DNA of 64,000 nt from Spisula solida. Lineage: Eukaryota; Mollusca; Bivalvia; Venerida; Mactridae. The notes beneath the pieces are model-generated. The model ran no database searches. It saw nothing but the letters and a program-made list of their open reading frames with translations, and was not told the origin of the DNA. The stretch is from the NCBI GenBank assembly GCA_947247005.1, contig OX365952.1, forward strand, positions 48,712,722-48,776,721, read 5' to 3'. Position 1 is the stretch's first letter, and each line of letters opens with the position of its first letter. Positions 1 to 13,700 of this stretch are shown piece by piece. A program made the translations under genes and the position numbers.

Positions 1-1620
1 AAAAAATCCCGGGGGAGCATGCGGACCCCCCTACTTACAATACTAGTTTATGATAGGGTTAATTTTTACCCGGTATTTTGACAAGCAAACAACTAAGTAG
101 ATATACCTTACCTTAGTGAAAATAAGCACAAACTCTCACCATAGCTTATTAACACATAATGTTACTCCCCCCCACATATCTCAAAAACAATTTTTTTCGC
201 CCCCGCCGCCCCCCCCCCATTCCCAAATATTTGGCCCCCCAATGTTGAAGACGCTCATACGCCCATGATGTTTTGTACAGTTCATCAATTTTGACTATTC
301 AATAAATCAAGTTTAAAGAGAAAAAAGTTATGAAGAAGTACCATATTGTCAGAATCCAGCATGTGCTAGTAATGCCGAGTAATTACAAATATTTTCATTT
401 TTAATGCCTTTCTATTTGTTACCTTCAATATCAATATTTTATTATTCAACCAATTGTAACGAGACATCATCGACGCTCAAGTCTGGAATTATTGCTTTAT
501 ATGCCACTTTTTTTCAATAGGTCACCGTTTTTGCCCGAATCCGCCTCAGCTGCTTTCCAGGCAGTTGAGCTTGTTTCGAACACAAACTGTGACATATTGG
601 CGACACATATTTAGTTGCGTGGATGGATAGGCCCTACTACTCGAATCGTTCGAAGAATAAGATACCTACGGTTGATTGTAACTTTTCGTTGGCAGATTTA
701 TATTTGTTTTCTAAGGCAAAACTCACGTCATGTCAAAACTGTACCTAGCACTGTGCGAAATTATAAGAAAATCCGGTTAATTTACTTGATGAAATCGCAA
801 ACACATGTGTAAGGGGATGTTAGAAGGTTCGGGTACGTAGTGTATTTCAACGTTTGTGTTGCTAGAGTTACAACGCAGGCTGGAGTTCGTACTTTCAATA
901 TTGTTCTGTTTCCATATACCACTTTGTGATAAGAGTACTTGTGGATTGAATAATTTTCACTCTATTAAACGATCCTGTTTCAGTGTGGTTTTTTGACAAT
1001 ATGTGTTTCCATGGCAACCACCGTTGTTGTCAAAATGAAATTATATGAAGACATGCATATTCTCCTCACTTCCTCCAACCCATATACAAGGTTTAATTAA
1101 TACATTTGTAATATCATGTGCACGCATTCAGTAATTCCTACAAATTACCAGACACAATGCCACAAAATTAATCGTCGAGTTTTGGTTGCCGTAGCAACAA
1201 TATGATATATTTTGAAATAAAACTATCAATTCCCGGCTTACTTACTCCTTGCCTTGTCTAATAAGCATGCCTTTCTGTGGTTTATCAATTTTTACCGCTG
1301 AAAGAAATTAAGTCGTTGCATATGGCGTAATAAAATGGCTTTACATCGTGCATTATTTCACTCCAAACAAAAAAAAAATTTAACCAGGGCCTAGATATTA
1401 TTAGAATAGCTCCTGATTTAACGAAACAACTGACTCGTGGACCGATTTTTTCATTTGACATAAACTTAGCAAATGCTTTATTAAATATCATAGTAAAATT
1501 TTAAAACTTTGACCGTCCCGTTTTTTCGACATTTGAATTTAAACACAAAAATACGGCGTTTTTGGACCGTCAAAATGATGAAAATGGCGCGGATTTGGGG
1601 CGTTACTCGAATAATATTTA
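1..1620. other. Non-coding flank, nothing recognised
   Basis: No open frame of protein-like composition, RNA gene or structured repeat is recognisable. There are C-rich runs near 165-240 and AT-rich unique-looking DNA after that. Short open frames on both strands lack splice context and similarity to anything I know. Confidence 0.5.
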
Positions 1621-1730
1621 ACTTACGCCGTAGTATGATCTATCCACATAGACATAAACTGGGAAAATGAAAGTATAAAACCCCAATGTAAATACAAAGA
1701 ACTATACAAAACATTCATGGAACAAAAGTA

Positions 1731-2006
1731 ATGGTAAATATCAACTTAGAGCAAATGGTCAAAATCCCAACCAGAAACACAAATATTCTTGATCTATTCT
1801 TAACAAACATACCACCACTCGTCCATAACATCAAAACACTACCCAGCCTTGCAAATTCAGACCACGACATCGTACATCAGGAAATACAAATAAAAAGGGA
1901 CAGACCATCTACATGTACACCTAAAAGAGATATATCCTGCTATAAAAAAGCAAATTGGGAAGAAATGCAAGAATTCAGCGACAATTTTGACATTAATCAG
2001 TTCTAA
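1731..2006 (+). pseudogene. LINE endonuclease (APE-type) C-terminal fragment
   Basis: The 91-residue open stretch carries the signature of the end of an apurinic-like endonuclease. A TRNTNILDLFLTN segment is followed by SDHDIV, the place where the conserved S-D-H of the active site lies in LINE endonucleases. The N-terminal half of the domain is not visible upstream, so this copy is 5' truncated or too diverged. It belongs to the same element as the RT fragments downstream. Confidence 0.75.
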
Positions 2007-2494
2007 GACCCGAACCTAGCCTGGTTAGCATACAGACACTATGTGCAACCTTCATACCCACCAAGACAACAAAGTCCAGAAAAGGCCTCCCCTGGATAAC
2101 ACAGAAAAACAAACGATTCATCAGGAGACGAGACTAAATGTACTCAAAACTGAAATCGAAACACAAATCAGATCCCAAACTTCTCTCCCGCTTCAAATCC
2201 CTAAAAAGCCATATCCAAAAAGAAATCAGATTTTCCTACTGGTCATATCCAGAATCCGTCATTTTCCACCATGACTCTCAGCCTGGAAAAAACAAAAAGT
2301 TCTATAGCTTTGTGAAACACAATAAAACTGAGAGTAATTGTGGCGTCTCCCCCTTAAAACATAAAGGCACTACCCACACTCACCCCTAGACAAAGCCAAT
2401 ACATGTATCCTAAACAAGCAATTTGAATCGGTCTTCTCACATCCTCAACCACTATCCCTGAAAAACTCTGTTCCAAAATATTGAACCCACCTAA

Positions 2495-3530
2495 ATGCAC
2501 ATGCCGCCTAAAAACATTACCACTGGTGGAGTAGATAAACTCCTCAGAGGACTATCACCAGACAAGGCATGTGGCCCTGATAAGATCTCATCCAGAATCC
2601 TAAAAGAACTACACACCAAAATTGCCCCAATACATACTCAGATCTTTAATCTCTCCTTTTCCACAGGCATAGTCCCACTAGACTGGAAAGAAGCCACTAT
2701 TACCCCTGTGTACAAGAAAGGCCCAAAACACAAACCTAGTAATTACAGACCAATTACATTAACCTGCATCACATCCAAACTCATGGAACACATAATAGTA
2801 AGTATCTAACCTCAAGGACTTTTTTGACAACAACAAAATTCTCACAAGCAAACAACATGGCTTCAGATCTAAACGTTCATGCGAAACACAATTAACCAGC
2901 TTCGCCCAAGAGACTTTTGACAAACTGGATAAAGGACAACATACAGGCGTAATAGTCATGGATTTTCCAAGGCTTTTGACAAGGTAGACCACCATAAACT
3001 CACAAACAAACTGCAATCCATGGGAGTTAACAATGAAACTAACAACTGGATAAAGTCATTTCTACAAAATCGATCCCGAAGAGTGGCAGTCGATGGTCAT
3101 TTCTCTAGCAGCCTGCCCGTATTATCTGGTGTCCTGCAGGGATCTGTCCTTGGACCATGTCTTTTCCTAGCATACATAAATGACCTACCAGAATCCATCA
3201 AGAGCAAATTAAGACTTTTTGCAGACGACACTAATGTTTACCTGGCCATTAACTCAATGACTGACACACAGACACTATGTACAGGATGATTTACGCCGAC
3301 TTGAAGACTGGAAACGCGAATGGGCCATGGAATTTAATCCCGACAAATGTGAAATTCTGAGAATAACTAGAAAGAGAAACCCTATCATATACCCATATAC
3401 TTTACATGACACCCCCGCCCCACCCCCTCAATATTACCGACTCTGCCAAATGCCTAGGTGTGACCATCACGAAAGATCTGAACTGGACACAACACATAAA
3501 CAATATCACTTCAAAAGCAACTAACTCACT
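2495..3530 (+). pseudogene. LINE reverse transcriptase fragments, frameshifted
   Basis: Three collinear frames cover most RT blocks. The first (2495-2809) has a DKACGPDKIS block, then WKEATITPVYKKG and NYRPITL, typical of non-LTR RT fingers. The second (3020-3289) has SGVLQGSVLGPCLF and the catalytic FADD box with the aspartate pair intact. The third (3327 on) has the thumb-side EFNPDKCEIL stretch, followed in another frame by CLGVTITKDLNW. The segment between 2810 and 3019 also reads as RT but is split by a frameshift next to a DFSKAFD-like box. At least four frame changes make this non-functional. Confidence 0.85.
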
Positions 3531-4835
3531 CAGATTCATCAAAAGAAGCATAATCTCGGTTGTATGTTTTTATAAGCGGAAAGTGTCACGAAGACGCTCT
3601 AGGTGTAATACCAACACAAACCCAAAGGACCGATATTTGCTTGCGGAAATTTATATATTCAACGCAAGAACCTTGTTATATATTCATGCATAAAGGTCAG
3701 GATCATGTCAAATTCTCTGTGCTATACCTCATCTGAACTCTTTCCACGGACAATTAGATACTGGAACTCTCTCACAGCCTACATTCAGTCACGCACGTTA
3801 ATTAAACTTCGTGATTCAGTCCAGTCCCAGCCTCCCAATTTTTAGGGAGAGGCTGGCGACAATAAACTTCTAAACTCTCACACCATAGTTTTACTGGTTT
3901 TTTTAATTTAGGCCTTCACTGTATCAAAGACCTAAGTTATTTTTAGGTATTTGACTGTTTATTCTTTTATCACTTTCCCTTGGCTATACTGTATATTTGT
4001 TGCACCTCTTTATTTTAACCAACTGTTACCCAGACCTGCGCCCCCCTGTTATAATCGGTATTGATTGTTGGGGGTAACAAATAGAAGGAGAAATAGAAAT
4101 CTTGCGAATAATTAAGCTCCGTAATTAATAGCTCGTTCCGTGCTATACACCTGACGCACAAAGCTCCGCCTACATTTTTAGCTCCGACCAGAGTAACGGT
4201 GTCTAGGAAATGTAAAACAGCTTGGCCTGGATTTGTTTACTTCCTCGATTCAAATCAGACAAATGTGATTTTCTGTGTCTACAGTCTACACATAAGGTAA
4301 CCTGTTTACACCACAGTTAACGGCTATAATATACTACCTTTCTTATACAGTACTGAGTAGTGTTCTTTTAAACATCCTGTGCTCCTTTATTTGCTAGATT
4401 CCTTTAGCAGTTTAGTCTGGTCAATTTGACCCAATTCTGAGGTTGACACCACAACAAGAAATTTGGGGTTGAATTATGAATGTAAGTACTTTTTGTAGTA
4501 CAAATTGTAGTGTTATTAAAACATTGAATGTAATGGATCTACAGCACATTTGATTTAAATATCTGGTAAAACTGTAAGGCAAGGGAAGTTGAACTGTTTT
4601 TGTTGCAACATGCAGCCAGCCTACTTTCTCTTTCAAAAATCATAGAAGATGCACGTACATGTTGCATTGTTGTTACTGAAGCAGAACTGTAGCTATACTC
4701 GTCAAAATTTAAGATGTGGCATCGTGTGCGAGTGATGAACTGGTTAACCATTGGTAACCCAGACCGAGAGGTTATCTTGCGTGTATCTGTGCCATCACAT
4801 GAACCTGCCCTACGTTCAAAGAAAATTAATGCGAC

Positions 4836-4936
4836 ACATGTTTTGTACCTGTGGTACGTACCAGGTACGAAACGTTTCATACCATTTGCGTACCAGGTAC
4901 GAAGCGTATCTGACCTGGTACGAAACGTGCTTCACG
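4836..4936. repeat. Short degenerate repeat of ACCAGGTACGAA
   Basis: The motif ACCAGGTACGAAACG or a close variant occurs three times within about 80 bases (near 4858, 4889 and 4913), with GGTACGTACC and TTCATACC as inverted partners. The stretch can therefore fold on itself. No gene is associated. It is probably a small local expansion. Confidence 0.5.
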
Positions 4937-5118
4937 TGTTTTTTCCTTGAACGCAGGGCTGATACATACCTGTGAAGATATTGCAGCTACATAACTTGAG
5001 GCTGGGAACCAACCAGCATTGGGCATTATGTTCAGCGATTTTTTTGTCTTGATTGGGAAAGGTACGTGTATCAGACAATTTTGGAAATTGGGTGTTTGGA
5101 CCCAAAATTGGGAATTTA

Positions 5119-6083
5119 TTAATCCCCGCCACGAAGTGGGAGGGGATTATAGGAATGGTCTCTGTCCGTGGGTGTGTGAGTTTGTTCGTCCGTAACAAAA
5201 TCGTGTCCGCTGTCTAACTTTTTAATGCCTGGGCCGAATTTAATGAAGCTCATACCAAATGTGAAACTAATAAATACGATGTGCAGAACCTACATTCCAA
5301 CCATGCCGTGTCAAGGTCACAATTCATGGTCAAAGGTTTGAATCTTGCTTTTCGTGTCCGTTCAAAAACTTCGTAATGCCTGGGCCGGATTGAATGAAAC
5401 TCATACCAAATGTGTAACTAATTAAGACGATGTGCAGAACTCACATTCCAACCATGCCGGTTGAAGGTCAAGGTCACAATTCAAGGTCAAAGGTTTGAAT
5501 CTTACATTCGTGTCCGTTTCATAACGTTTTAATGCCTGTACCCTATTGCATGAAACTCATACCAAATGTGTAACTAGTAAAGACGACGTGCAGAACCCAC
5601 ATTACAACCATGCTGGTTCAAGTCAAGGTCACAATTCAAGGTCAAAGGTTTGAATCTTCATATCATGTCCGTTCCATAACTTTTAAATGCCTGGGCCGAA
5701 TTGAATGAAACTCATATCAAATATGTAACTAATAAAGACAACGTGCCGAATCCATATCCCAATCATGCCGGGTCAAGGTCACAATTCAAGGTCAAAAATC
5801 TTGAATTCCGTGTCCACTCCATAACTTTTAAAGCCTGGCCCGAATGGCATGAAATAAAGATGATATACAGAACCCACATTCCAACCATGCCAGTTTAAGG
5901 GCAACGTCACAGTTAAAAGGTCAAAGGTTTGAACCTCACATTTCCCATCCGCTCTTTAATTTTTTAACGTCTGGGCCAAATTGCCCAAATACATGAACTC
6001 ATAGCAAATGTTTAACTTATTGAACAATTTCACTGTTCATTAATGCGGCGGGGGATTATAGCCGTCTTTTTGACTGGCTTGTT
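5119..6083 (+). mobile_element. HINE-like element, family B (about 150-bp tandem core)
   Basis: The 5' end AATCCCCGCC is mirrored near the 3' end by GGCGGGGGATT (one extra G). The 3' repeat is followed by a hairpin-capable AGCCGTC/GACTGGCT stretch and then TTGTT. Between them are five to six degenerate units of about 138-156 bp, each containing AATGCCTGGGCC, CATACCAAATGTG and CAAGGTCACAATTCAAGG. No transposase is encoded. The layout matches non-autonomous Helentron-type elements with tandem cores described from bivalves and insects; the assignment is by architecture only. Confidence 0.6.
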
Positions 6084-6146
6084 ATAATAAGGGAGGTTGA
6101 TTGGAAAAGACAGGTTAATTTTACTGTCAAGATATAAACACATTTT

Positions 6147-6992
6147 TGTGTCGCCTGAAAAGGCGATATATAGGTGTTACTTTGGCGTCGGCTGCGGCGG
6201 CAGCGGCGTCACAAATTGCTTGTCCGGAGCATAACTTTGTCACCTTAAGTTCAAATGACTTAAGATTTAGTATGCATGTTTCTTGCAATAAGCCGAAGTA
6301 CAGTGCGCAAGAACCATAACTCTACCTTGCATCGTTGTTGAATTATTTCCCTTTGATTGATTTTATTAGAGCATTTCTTGTCCGGAGCATAACTTTGTCA
6401 CCTTTAGTTCAAATGACTCAAGATTTTGTATGCATGTTTCTTGCAATGAGCCAAAGTGCAGTGCTCAAGAACCATAACTCTGCCTTGCATCATTTTTGAA
6501 TTATTTCCCTTTGATTGATTTAATTAGAGTATTTCTTGTCCGGAGGATAACTTTGTCACCATTAGGTTGAATGACTTGAAACTTGGTATGCATGTTTCTT
6601 ACCGAAAGTCCAAGTGCAGTACACAAGAACCGTAACTCTACCTTATGCCATTTTTGAATTCTTTCCCTTTGATTGATTTTATAAGCATTCTTTGTCCGTG
6701 GCATAACTTTGTCACCATAAGTATGAATGACTCCAAAATTGGTATGCATGTTTCTTGCTGTGACATGAAGTGCAGTGCGCAAGAATCATAATTCTAGCTT
6801 GTGTAGTGTTTGAATGATTCCCTTTTGATTGATTTTATCAGGACATTTTTTTGTCCAGAGCATCACTTTGTCGTTTTTAGTTCAGATGACTAGAGAACTC
6901 TTGTGCGTCGGATATGTAGCCCAATACTGGATAGTTTTCCATGACAAATGTGCATGTCATCAGGCGACACATGCGACTCGCAGAGCTTTTAT
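6147..6992 (+). mobile_element. HINE-like element, family C (158-bp tandem core), copy 1
   Basis: GTGTCGCCTGA at the 5' end is matched exactly in inverted orientation by TCAGGCGACAC near the 3' end, followed by a small GCGA-C-TCGC hairpin and AGCTTTTATT. The core holds about four units of roughly 158 bp, each containing TTGTCCGGAGCATAACTTTG and TATGCATGTTTCTTGC. Open frames within the core are by-products. A second copy lies at 19278-20190. Confidence 0.65.
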
Positions 6993-7069
6993 TTACAAGT
7001 TTACAACTAAACCCTAGTCACCAACTTCAGTGCTTTGATTATATACCAAAGTTCCGAAAATATTTGACA

Positions 7070-7187
7070 ATTGATGATTTAATCACAGGCCCTCGATGCG
7101 ATTTTTTGGTCCGGAAAAAATATTACTCTTAGTTTTTTTGGACCATAAAATCGCAAAGAGGGCCTGTGGATTTAATATCATCATTGT
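7070..7187. repeat. Imperfect palindrome (fold-back MITE-like)
   Basis: The left arm contains ACAGGCCCTCGATGCGATTT and the right arm contains AAATCGCAAAGAGGGCCTGT. The arms are about 45-50 bp each with a spacer of roughly 25 bp. It lies about 400 bp upstream of the first coding exon of the Deltex-like gene. No coding potential. Confidence 0.6.
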
Positions 7188-7604
7188 TTATTTTGACTTG
7201 CCCAATGTAAATATTTTTTTAGGGCCAATTTATTTGACTTTATCCCACCTTGAAAGTCATAAAACATAGTATTAGTAGCAAACCAAGTCCATAGACGAGT
7301 GAAAACTACCAGTGGTGTTAATATGGTTCCAAAATTACGATCTGCCTCGTATGGGAAGAAACATTAAACATTTAATGGCATTATAAATTAACATGAATGT
7401 CCTATTGCACCAAATTGGGAATTGCTTGCCTTTGAAATTGGGAATATATTGATCCGGTAGCAAACAAAGAACAAAAAAAGCTGCCGTCTCAGACTGGAAC
7501 AACTCAGGTACTTATTTATTAGTGCTAAAATATTAGATCTGTTGGCCATGTGGTAAACTTTACTGTAGTGTTTGTATATAATTCTATTTCAGATGCAATG
7601 AGGA

Positions 7605-7761
7605 ATGGCTGGTATACGTGTCAGACATCTCCCAGAGAAAACTGAGGAACGACATTTGAAAATTCATTTTTCTAAACCAGAACATGGTGGGGGGAAAATC
7701 TCAAAGATTTATTTTCCTCTCTTCAATAATGATGCTGTCATTCTTTATACGGATAAGAAAG
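7605..7761 (+). CDS. Deltex-like gene coding exon 1: RRM-like N-terminus
   Basis: The acceptor TTCTATTTCAG ends at 7592 and the exon continues as 5' UTR to the ATG at 7605. It encodes residues 1-52 plus one base of codon 53. IRVRHLPEKTEERHLKIHF followed by a GGG turn and an ISKIYF strand resembles the atypical RRM at the N-terminus of PARP10/PARP14 and DTX3L-type proteins. The donor is AAAG|GTATAT. A spliced acceptor before the ATG implies at least one upstream non-coding exon. Confidence 0.85.
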
Positions 7762-10700
7762 GTATATATATTTATATATATATTTAGTACTAATCATTGG
7801 CATATGGTTTCGGTTCAATAACTCAAGAACACTTTGCTCTAGGATCTTGGAACTTGATATGGATGTTGGTCATCAACAATAGATGACCCCAGTATTGATT
7901 GTCAGTAGGTCAAAGATCAAGGTCACTGTGACCTTAAACATTTCTGACTATTTGGCTGCCATGGGGCTTACATGTTTTACAAACATCTTGTAGACATTAT
8001 ATTACTAATATTCATTAATTAATGTTGTCAAGCTATTCTGTATTTAAACCCTGTTGCGACAGGTCATATTCTTCCATGAAAATTTGACAACAAAGTTTCC
8101 TCTCAGAAGTGTAGGTAGATTAGTACTAGTTAGGTAACAGTCCAGGAAAACTGGTTAGATGAATTGGCCGCTGTATATAACTGAAAATTCATTGAGAAAT
8201 GGCGATTTAACCTGAATAAACAGGAATTATATTCTTAAATGATAAAGAAATTACTTATCCTGTCTTGTTGATCATTTATTTGTTTCCTTGTTTTTCAGTC
8301 ATTAACAAGGTGATAAAATGTGAACACAAACTCCTATCTCATGTGGTAGCAGTAGAAACCCTTCCTGAACACATGGTATGATTATATTACTGTAAAACCA
8401 TTGATATTTGTGGGGATTTAATTTTGTGGATGACCTCAACCACAAACTTGAATCCCCAATGACCAATAAATATGTCAAGCTTACAGAGGCTGCCATACCT
8501 GCTTTTAAGTTCTGTCAGGTATAAGACTAGGTTTCTGGGAAGTTTGTAACTTCGTTTATCAACATGTAATAAAAACAATTATTATATCTGATGTATCGGT
8601 ATGAATGACTTCTGATTATTCGTGTTGATTTTACCTTGCCAGTTTTTCCTGCTATCCGAAATTCTTGAAAGTACGTCCCCACCAAATGGTATGTCATTCT
8701 TTGTTTTAAAAAATTCTAATGGAAATAGATTTTGGAATTTGTTAACCAATTGATGTATCATACATAATCAGGGGGGTCCTATAATCTGGAAGAAATCTTT
8801 AACAAGATTTGATGCGTTAGAAAGAATGAGCTATTCTATTATTTGAAGAAAAAGCTTTTATTAAATGACTTAGTTTAGTAAGGTCATTTGAAAATTTAAT
8901 CAGTCAGTCAATCTGGATTCTGACATAACTGAAACAGTTTCCAAGCTAGGTTTATGAAACTTGGTATATGGATAGGGGGCAATAAAGGGATTATGCACGT
9001 CTAAAGATATTTTGATTCCGACAAATTGTGGTTGCTATGGCAACAGAAACATTGAAAATGGCTTCAAACTGGTAGGGGATTCTGTATTGCTTACAATTCT
9101 TAATGACTTGTTAATTAGGCTCTGTTGACACACCTGTGTGTCTCAATAGGTCCTCTTTTCTCTTAATTGCAATGTTGTACATTGATTATTTCTATACAGG
9201 TGTTTTCCTCGGTATCGGCCAAGTTAGATGCTGGAGCCTCGGTGTTAGTACAAGTTACTCAAGCATTGAAAGATGAGATGAAATATGCGGAAGGTATTAA
9301 AGTGGAGTTTGATCAAAATGAAATATGTGTACTACAAGGCAACTGGTTTCAGTTAGAATGGGCATGGTGTTACATCGACTGCTTCATGAGACAACAGGTA
9401 ACAACTTAACCTACATTATTAACCTGCATTCTTACCTTAGATTTTTAGTGGTCACCTGAATTCAGCAACCACATGTCTTTTATCAACTTACCGTATTCCC
9501 TCGAACTAACGCCCCCCCCCCCCCCCCCCCCCTACTATTTTTGAAAAAAAAAATATTAGTTCAAATAAATCGCTAATAAAAAATTAATTACCTAGTACAA
9601 ATAAATCGCTAACAATTAACACTTGTGCTGTAATTTAAATCCAAACAAACATCCATCGTCTGCTAGCCAATAAAATCCTTAAATCACAGAGCGTGATTAA
9701 ACAGTAACAAACTACGAGTACAAACCTTTAATTCTATAACTCCCTGAAATAAATTGTGTAACGTCACGTCACTGCACTGAGTGAGTACACATTCTACCTC
9801 ACACAGTGTGTTCACACAGCGTGTAGGTCACCGAGTTTAAATCATATTGGGGGTTAACAGCGGGCCCGATACATTGAGTAACTGACTTTAAGTAAATCTA
9901 CCTAATTTTTCATTAAACTTTATTTGGGATATGTGGAACATTCTACTGCCCTAAACACCGCATGATGTAAGACAAGGCCATCCTGATTCCTTTGAAGTTC
10001 ACTAGCACCGTAACCTCAAAGTAACGTTACCAGCGACCGCCGAGTTCAAAGGCCTTTCATCTTCAATCATGATGCCGACAGATCAATGAATGTATCGGAT
10101 CTTTGATAGTATTATTAGAGTTAGTACAAGTCAAATAGTTCCTGCGAGCAAATGATGTACCGACTTCATTTGACAGAGAATTGACAGGATCCTCGACCTT
10201 CTATCTGCATAATTCAACAGCCGATGTGTATAAAATTAAGCAAATCTCAAAATTGTGAGAGAAAAATAAGCGCGATAGGCCGGTAGCTTTCAAATTGGGA
10301 AAACTATATGCACGATAATTTGACATACGAAATTTATCAACAAATTGTTAAATTATTTCATGTATAACAAACCAATTTTCAAGACACTTAATTGCATATT
10401 ATGACTCCATTGTTCCATATAATATGTATATGCTTATAAATAAAACCTCGTATCAGTTCATTAAAAGGTATTATCATAAGACATGTTTTCAGTGTTCAAC
10501 AATATCAAAGATCATAAACCAATGCAGCTGCAGTCACCTGCTGTTTAGATTCATGGTCTCACTGAAATTTCGGACAGTTCTGATTTCTTCGGTAAATAAA
10601 CTATTGCAATGCGACAAAGACCGATGTTATCCGCATGGAATAATGGAATTAGTCTGGTTCACGACATTCTTACGAAATGCATCTTTTTTTGGATTTATTT

Positions 10701-13700
10701 TTTGAAATCGTAAACCATCGAGAACATGTCACGTGCCCCTCCATGGACTTTTTACTTCGCTCAAGGCTCGCAGGTAATAAGTTGAAGGAGACAAATAATT
10801 TGACATGTCTCAAAATAGAAATTATGCAATAGTGGAAAAATAGCGAGTTTATCACGTGTTTGATTATCATGCTTCTAAAACTGTTTAATTACAAACACAT
10901 TCTTAGTTATTAGGATCTACTTTTTAGCTCACCTGTCACAAAGTGACGGAGTGAGCTTTTGTGATCACTCTTCGTCCGTCGTCCGTCCGTCCGTCCACAA
11001 TTACTTGTGTAGACACTAGAGGTCACAGTTTTAGCTTAATCATTATGAAACTTGGTCACAATGATCATCTCAACAAAATCTAGGTCAAGTTCGATATTGG
11101 GTCATTCGGGGTCAAAATCTAGGTCACTAGGTCAAATCATAGAAAAACCTTGTGTAGTCACTAGAGGTCACAATTTTGGCCTAATCTTTATGAAACTTGG
11201 TCACAATGATCATGTCAACAAAATCTAGGTCAAGTTCGATATTGGGTCATCAGGGGTCAAAAACTAGGTCACAATGACCAATCATAGAAAAACCTTGTGT
11301 ATTCCCTAGAGGTCACAATTTTGGCCTAATCTTTATGAAACTTGGTCACAATTATCTTGTCAACAAAATCTAGGTCAAGTTCGATATTGAGTCATCTGGG
11401 GTCAAAAACTAGGTCACAAGGTCAAATAATAGAAAAACCTTGTGTAGTCACTAGAGGTCACAATTTTGGCCTAATCTTTATGAAAGTTGGTCACAATGAT
11501 CATCTCAACAAAATCTAGGTCAAGTTCGATATTGGGTCATCCGGGGTCAAAAACTAGGTCACAAGGTCAAATTATAGAAAAACCTTAATGTAGTCACTAG
11601 AGGTCACATTTTCGGCCTTATTTTTATGAAAGTTGGTCACAATAATCATCTTAACTAAATCTAGGTCAAGTTCGATATTGGGTCATCCGAGGTCAAAAAC
11701 TAGGTCACAAGGTCAAATCACTTTAATAAGTCATTGGGTCTAAATGTGATAAGCATAAGACAATATGAAAACCTTGTACATGCAATAGAGGCTACCATTA
11801 GGGGTGCATGAACGACTAGGACAGGTGAGCGACCTATGGCCCTTTGGGCCCTCTTGTTATTTGTATCAGGAAATTATTGGATTTTATATTTAACGTGTTT
11901 ACGTAGGTAAAAGTATTTTTCTTTTCCAACATTATACAAATTGCCGCCGAAAACGAAATTAGGACTGTTCACGTAAGACAACCAAGATTTTTTTTTAAAA
12001 AAAATGCCCTCAAATAAACGCCCCCCTTTTGCAAATTGCATCGCCCCCGGGGCCGTTTATACGAGGTAATACGGTATATTAATTGATTTCTTATTAACCA
12101 TTTTTGTGCCCCCCGCACACTTCTATTCTAAGTGAGGGCAAATAGCATCAGTGTTATTTGTATGTCTGTCCCTATTAAAGGCACATGGTTTCAAATTATA
12201 TGAGTGTACCCTATAGTTTCAAATTATCCGTGTGTATCCTTTATCGAGAGAAGGTTGTGCAGCAGCCATGTTTTGCCAGAACAGATATGACATCACTGGA
12301 ACTTGCTGCCGTGTTTGCTTTGACAACTGTAGAAAAACTGGGTACCAGCTTTCGTAACGTCATATTGGTTCCGGCTAAACATGACTGCAGCACAACCTTC
12401 TCTCTATATAGGGTACATTCATATAATTTGGGACATATGTGCGTAATGAAAATCATGCATGTTGAATTCGTCACAAACTGTTGGGAATTTCTTCAAACTT
12501 TTACAAAATAACAACCTTTATATGTATATATGACTGTAAAGGCTTGACATTTTGCTGCATCAATTTTTACCAAAATTTATGAATGGGTGTAACTGTAATG
12601 TTTACATGTCATGACAATCACCTCATTAGGTTCATTTATGGATGCTGCAATTGTATGTTTTACAAGCTTTGGAGTTGAAACACACTAGTTTTGTCTGCAT
12701 TTATAAATTCATGTAGTTCTACTGTATAAGAAGATATTTTCGCGTGTCCAAAAGTTTGCCAATTGGTAATTCCATGCATTTTGCATACAATAAAGTTCAC
12801 GAAAAAGCGATTTCGGGAGGTTGTTATATATTGACAACAGTTACATGTAGGACGTAATTTTTGCTAGTGGAAATGTTCGCGAAAATAGTCATTCACGAAA
12901 AACGCGAACATTTCCACGACGCGAACTTAACCACTTACACTGTATTATTAATTTTGAAAAACTGCAGCAAGATTGTATGGGGAAATCTAGGGGACAAATA
13001 TAATACTGAGAGGGGAAAGTCGCCAAATATCTTCTGTAAAAAATTACTGAACTGTTGTTGAATGAGTAATATATGTTTACATTAATGAATACATGTACAT
13101 TGTTTCTAGGATATCATACAGCATGAGATATCCCAGCAGCCACAGAGATACGCAGGAACACCGATGGAGGTAGACGATAGCCAGGATCTACCGAGTTCTG
13201 ACGACTCAGCAGATGTTTGGTCACAGAGTCAGCGAACAGATAGATCTGATAGAAACAGAAGTAAGAAGAATACAGACATGCGTTCACACAGTGTGGAGAA
13301 TGAATCACGCTCGCTATCTCATCCTAATGTTGACGATGGAATTCCATGTTTGAGTTATCGAGGAAGTCAGTCACAGTCAAAATATGTGCAAGATAATTTG
13401 CCGTCCACGTCACCTCGAGAACGGGCTGGTTATGATGATATAGATAGTAAAACAAGGTCAAGGTCAGCATTTGAGAGCATGGGAGCATTAAAAGATAATA
13501 TAGATACTATGTATAATAAGGAAAATAGGAATAACAGTCCTCATGATAGAAATAAACCTGACCGAGACGATGATTGGGATGGCAGTTTACAAGGTCGAGG
13601 ATTTAGTGTGCCAGTAGGTACAATCAGCCCTATAGGACACGATAAACTTGACCGCTCTGCTGATGAAAACTCGACGTTCAGACAATTTTCAGGTCTTGAA

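Larger units (their letters stand above)
1660..4110 (+). mobile_element. Decayed non-LTR retrotransposon (CR1/L2/Jockey-like group)
   Basis: Pieces of one LINE ORF2 occur in collinear order but in different frames. An endonuclease tail lies at about 1731-2006, reverse transcriptase pieces at 2495-3290, the post-RT region at 3300-3540, and a C-terminal piece near 3715-3790 that reads RYWNSL in one frame. A C-rich 3' UTR follows and ends near 4080-4110 in a GGGGGTAACAA-type sequence. Several frameshifts and stops separate the pieces, so the copy is dead. Between about 3555 and 3700 the reading is replaced by unrelated sequence, probably a small insertion. The clade is inferred from motif style and was not tested by phylogeny. 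Confidence 0.85.

Noticed and set aside
6501..6782. 93-codon minus frame, with a similar one at 19790-20029
   Set aside because: Both fall inside the tandem cores of family C elements and recur only because the repeat unit does.
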